This document shows positions 44,032 through 46,141 of a stretch of 46,141 bases of DNA, one piece after another. A program made the translations under genes and the position numbers. The DNA comes from Bacillota bacterium (GTDB lineage Bacteria; Bacillota_E; Sulfobacillia; Sulfobacillales; JAIMBI01), in contig JAKARZ010000012.1 in NCBI GenBank assembly GCA_021828405.1, positions 1 to 46,141 of the forward strand, read 5' to 3'. The notes under the pieces are model-generated. The model saw nothing but the letters and a program-made list of their open reading frames with translations, made no database searches and was not told the DNA's origin. Within the stretch, counting starts at the first letter, position 1, and each line of letters opens with the position of its first letter.

Positions 44032-45426
44032 GTGGATACGCGAGACACCGCGCCGACTAACCGCTTAACCGACGCACTGAACAACGCCCCACTCAGCCTG
44101 TTTCATCTGAAAGCCATGATGACAGCCGGCATGGGATTTTTCACGGACGCCTACGACCTTTTCGTCATCGGAGTCGCCGCCGTCCTCATCAAGGCCACGT
44201 GGAACCCGGCCACGTGGCAGTTGGGCCTTTTGTCTTCCACGGCTCTCTTGGCGGCATTTTTGGGGGCGACCCTGTTTGGCCGACTAGCCGATGTGTGGGG
44301 CCGCAAGCGCATCTATGGCGTGGAAGCGGCACTCATGGCCGTCGCGGCGCTGGCCTCGGCTTTTGCGCCCAGCATCATGTGGCTGATTGCGATTCGCTTC
44401 GTTCTCGGAATCGGCATCGGCGGCGACTACCCGGTGTCGGCCGTGCTGATGAGCGAGTACGCCAACACCAAAGACCGGGGCCGACTGGTGGGCATGGTGT
44501 TTTCCATGCAGGCCGTGGGTCTGGTTACGGGACCGGTCGTGGCCCTCGCGCTGCTGGCCGCCGGGGTACCCGCCGAGCTGGCGTGGCGTCTGTTGCTTGG
44601 TCTCGGAGCCATTCCGGCCATGGGTGTGATTCTGCTGCGGCGCCGCATGCCGGAGTCGCCCCGCTACTTGGCGCGGGTCCGTGGGGAAACGGCGCGGGCG
44701 GCCGAGGCCACGCGTGCATACTCTGGCCAGACCATCACGGCCTCGACGCAGTCGGAAACCCGAGTGCGGGCCACCCTGCGCCCCTACCTGTTGACGCTGC
44801 TGGGCACGGCCGGTACCTGGTTCGTTTTTGACTACGCGTACTACGGCAACAGCATCTCGACGCCGCTGATTCTCAAGATGGTGGCGCCACACGCGACCCT
44901 GCTGCAGAGCACCGCCTGGACGCTGTTCGTCTTCGCGCTGGCGGCCGTGCCCGGCTACTTCCTGGCCTTTGCGAAGATGGACAAGATCGGCCATCGTCGC
45001 CTCCAGTTGATTGGCTTCGCCGTCATGGGGCTGGCGTTCCTGGCGATGGGGGTCGTTCCCGGGTTGACCAGCACGCTCATTCCGTTCCTGCTGGTGTACG
45101 GCCTGTCGTACTTCTTCGCCGAGTTCGGACCCAACACGACGACGTTCGTGCTGTCGAGTGAGCTGTACCCCGTGAATCTGCGTACCACGGGCCACGGCCT
45201 CAGCGCCGGCATCGCCAAGGCCGGCGCGTTCATCGGGGTGTTCGTGTTCCCGCTGCTGGCCGCCTCTCTGGGGTTAGCGGGCACCCTGACCATCACGTTC
45301 GTCTTCGCGGCCGTGGGCTTCCTGCTGACCTTGACGTTGCCCGAACCCGCCGGGCGGTCTTTGGAAGAGGTGTCCCGGGAGCACGAGTTCGAGGTGGGGG
45401 TCACGCGCCAGTCCGCCGCCGGCTAG
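44032..45426 (+). CDS. Phosphate:H+ symporter-type MFS transporter (PHS family)
   Basis: This 464-residue protein has the marks of the PHS branch of MFS: LKAMMTAGMGFFTDAYDLFV near the N-terminus, RLADVWGRKRIYGVEAALMA in loop 2-3, IGGDYPVSAVLMSEYANTKD before helix 5, and FGPNTTTFVLSSELYPVNLR followed by TTGHGLSAGIAKAGAFIG. In the family these Asp and Tyr residues take part in phosphate and proton binding. The GTG at 44032 follows GGGGGAGGG at 6 bases. The Pho-box-like array directly upstream supports phosphate uptake over sugar or aromatic-acid transport. A 13-bp hairpin follows the stop. Confidence 0.88.
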   Translation: MDTRDTAPTNRLTDALNNAPLSLFHLKAMMTAGMGFFTDAYDLFVIGVAAVLIKATWNPATWQLGLLSSTALLAAFLGATLFGRLADVWGRKRIYGVEAALMAVAALASAFAPSIMWLIAIRFVLGIGIGGDYPVSAVLMSEYANTKDRGRLVGMVFSMQAVGLVTGPVVALALLAAGVPAELAWRLLLGLGAIPAMGVILLRRRMPESPRYLARVRGETARAAEATRAYSGQTITASTQSETRVRATLRPYLLTLLGTAGTWFVFDYAYYGNSISTPLILKMVAPHATLLQSTAWTLFVFALAAVPGYFLAFAKMDKIGHRRLQLIGFAVMGLAFLAMGVVPGLTSTLIPFLLVYGLSYFFAEFGPNTTTFVLSSELYPVNLRTTGHGLSAGIAKAGAFIGVFVFPLLAASLGLAGTLTITFVFAAVGFLLTLTLPEPAGRSLEEVSREHEFEVGVTRQSAAG

Positions 45427-45441
45427 ACCCCCTTCCCGGTT

Positions 45442-45470
45442 CAGGGGCCCGAGCAACGCTCGGGCCCCTG
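45442..45470. terminator. Perfect 13-bp hairpin terminator between convergent genes
   Basis: CAGGGGCCCGAGC pairs fully with GCTCGGGCCCCTG around a 3-base AAC loop. It stands between the phosphate transporter and the convergent PIN-toxin gene and probably serves both. Confidence 0.75.
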
Positions 45471-45495
45471 CCTTGTGTAAAGGGTGGCCGCGTGC

Positions 45496-45921
45496 CTACC
45501 CGCCGGCCCGCGGCATCACGGTGCGGCCGCTGAGCAACATGTGGTGGTCGAACGCAAATATCGTGTCGACGCCCTCCCGCTGGATGAATGCCAGGGACTG
45601 TGCATCGACGTACGACAATTCCTGGTCGGCGTAGCGGCTGATATTTTGGCGCGTATCACGATCCACGTCCGGGTCCGGAAAGAGGACGACCAGTCCATGG
45701 TCGGCGGCCGCCTGATCCACGGCGTGCAGCCATCGCAGCGCCGCCGCGAAATTGTGATGGTATCTCAGCCAGGTATATGTTTCCCCGACGACGCCCACGC
45801 TGGTGACCTGCGAAACCGCAAGAGCGTCCAGAGCGCGGTAGTATTGCGCGGCCTCCGCGTGATAGTGGTCAGACTCATCGAACAGCGCGATAAACGCCCC
45901 GGTATCAATGAAAAGACTCAC
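45496..45921 (-). CDS. PIN-domain toxin (VapC-like ribonuclease)
   Basis: This 141-residue PIN-domain protein begins SLFIDTGAFIALFDESD with the first catalytic Asp. It has Glu in SVGVVGETYTWLRY, and Asp residues in the C-terminal strand (QELSYVDAQSLAFIQ and TIFAFDHHMLLSGR) that complete the metal site of a VapC-type endoribonuclease. The GTG at 45921 lies 7 bases after the stop of the upstream antitoxin-like gene. No strong RBS is visible (GGCGGT at 11 bases), fitting coupled translation. Upstream open frame to 46092 belongs to the antitoxin region in another frame. Confidence 0.85.
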   Translation of the reverse strand: MSLFIDTGAFIALFDESDHYHAEAAQYYRALDALAVSQVTSVGVVGETYTWLRYHHNFAAALRWLHAVDQAAADHGLVVLFPDPDVDRDTRQNISRYADQELSYVDAQSLAFIQREGVDTIFAFDHHMLLSGRTVMPRAGG

Positions 45922-45928
45922 GCGACCA

Positions 45929-46141
45929 CTACCGCCGGTCATAGATGTCATCGTGCTGAGCACTGCCAGTGCCGGCGCCCGACCGGACCATGCCAATGAG
46001 GTCCAAGAACGGATGGGAGCTTGGCGTCCGCCGCTGCAGGTATTCACCGAGCGCCTCGCGAATGACATCGGCCTCCGACCGACCCTCGGCACGGGCTAGG
46101 CGTTGCAACGCCTGTTCCTGCGCGGACGAGAGATAGGTTTG
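45929..46141 (-). CDS. VapB-like ribbon-helix-helix antitoxin (5' end beyond window)
   Basis: Seventy codons are visible on the minus strand from the window edge to TAG at 45931-45929. They read QTYLSSAQEQALQRLARAEG, RSEADVIREALGEYLQRRTP, the pattern of a CopG/RHH antitoxin, then a Gly/Ser linker and a short acidic tail for toxin binding (QHDDIYDRR). The start codon lies beyond the right edge. The toxin gene follows 7 bases later. Confidence 0.8.
   Translation of the reverse strand, partial: QTYLSSAQEQALQRLARAEGRSEADVIREALGEYLQRRTPSSHPFLDLIGMVRSGAGTGSAQHDDIYDRR

Noticed and set aside
1..46141. CRISPR array or rRNA genes
   Set aside because: No regularly spaced long direct repeats and no rRNA-like sequence were seen on reading both strands; the only phased repeat is the short Pho-box-like array.

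Overview
The window is a GC-rich bacterial chromosome segment. A complete T-box leader (34537-34791), consensus-like -35/-10 pairs, strong AGGAGG ribosome binding sites with frequent GTG/TTG starts, and a degraded IS607-type TnpA/TnpB element all point to a deep-branching, high-GC Bacillota (Firmicutes) lineage. Sulfobacillus-like bacteria would fit, but that is an inference and no marker here settles it.

Layout. (1) 1-9231 is an alpha-glucan/oligosaccharide locus. On the minus strand, reading from 6512 down, lie an MsmX/UgpC-type ATPase, a LacI-type repressor fused in one open frame to a glycogen-debranching-type glycosidase, a sugar-binding lipoprotein and a truncated MalF-type permease. 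A GH15 glucoamylase-type gene is divergent. (2) 9375-20896 carries a class V aminotransferase, an EXLDI-type protein beside a frameshifted P-loop kinase, an MFS transporter, an Xaa-Pro aminopeptidase, a decayed MFS pseudogene, an S66 carboxypeptidase, a family 2 glycosyltransferase and an alpha/beta hydrolase. (3) 20897-28014 is a decay corridor. It holds a HAD phosphatase joined in frame to a TnpB relic, an IS607 relic whose two tnpB parts point in opposite directions, a class III aminotransferase, a frameshifted beta-propeller lipoprotein and unidentifiable coding debris, ending at tRNA-Arg(CCT). (4) 28445-34384 holds an HTH regulator, an isocitrate dehydrogenase with a Thermus-like extra C-terminal domain, a DUF6671-type protein, a small membrane zinc-ribbon protein, an unknown protein, and mtnA with a small coupled upstream ORF. 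(5) 34501-36612 is a T-box-controlled aromatic operon: DAHP synthase then prephenate dehydrogenase. (6) 36799-46141 has a GGDEF diguanylate cyclase, a CGNR zinc-finger regulator pseudogene, an aquaporin-family channel, an MFS transporter, an S9 peptidase, a PHS-type phosphate transporter behind a striking 11-bp-phased Pho-box-like array, and a VapBC-like pair cut by the window edge.

The most unusual items are the LacI-debranching-enzyme fusion with a candidate operator in its own leader and a near-palindromic copy of that operator inside its coding sequence, the six-unit Pho-box-like array, and the rearranged IS607/TnpB relic. Most long antisense ORFs in this GC-rich DNA are shadows and were left out. 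Several real genes are visible only by joining reading frames across frameshifts or stops: the MFS pseudogene, the CGNR regulator, the P-loop kinase, the propeller lipoprotein and tnpA.
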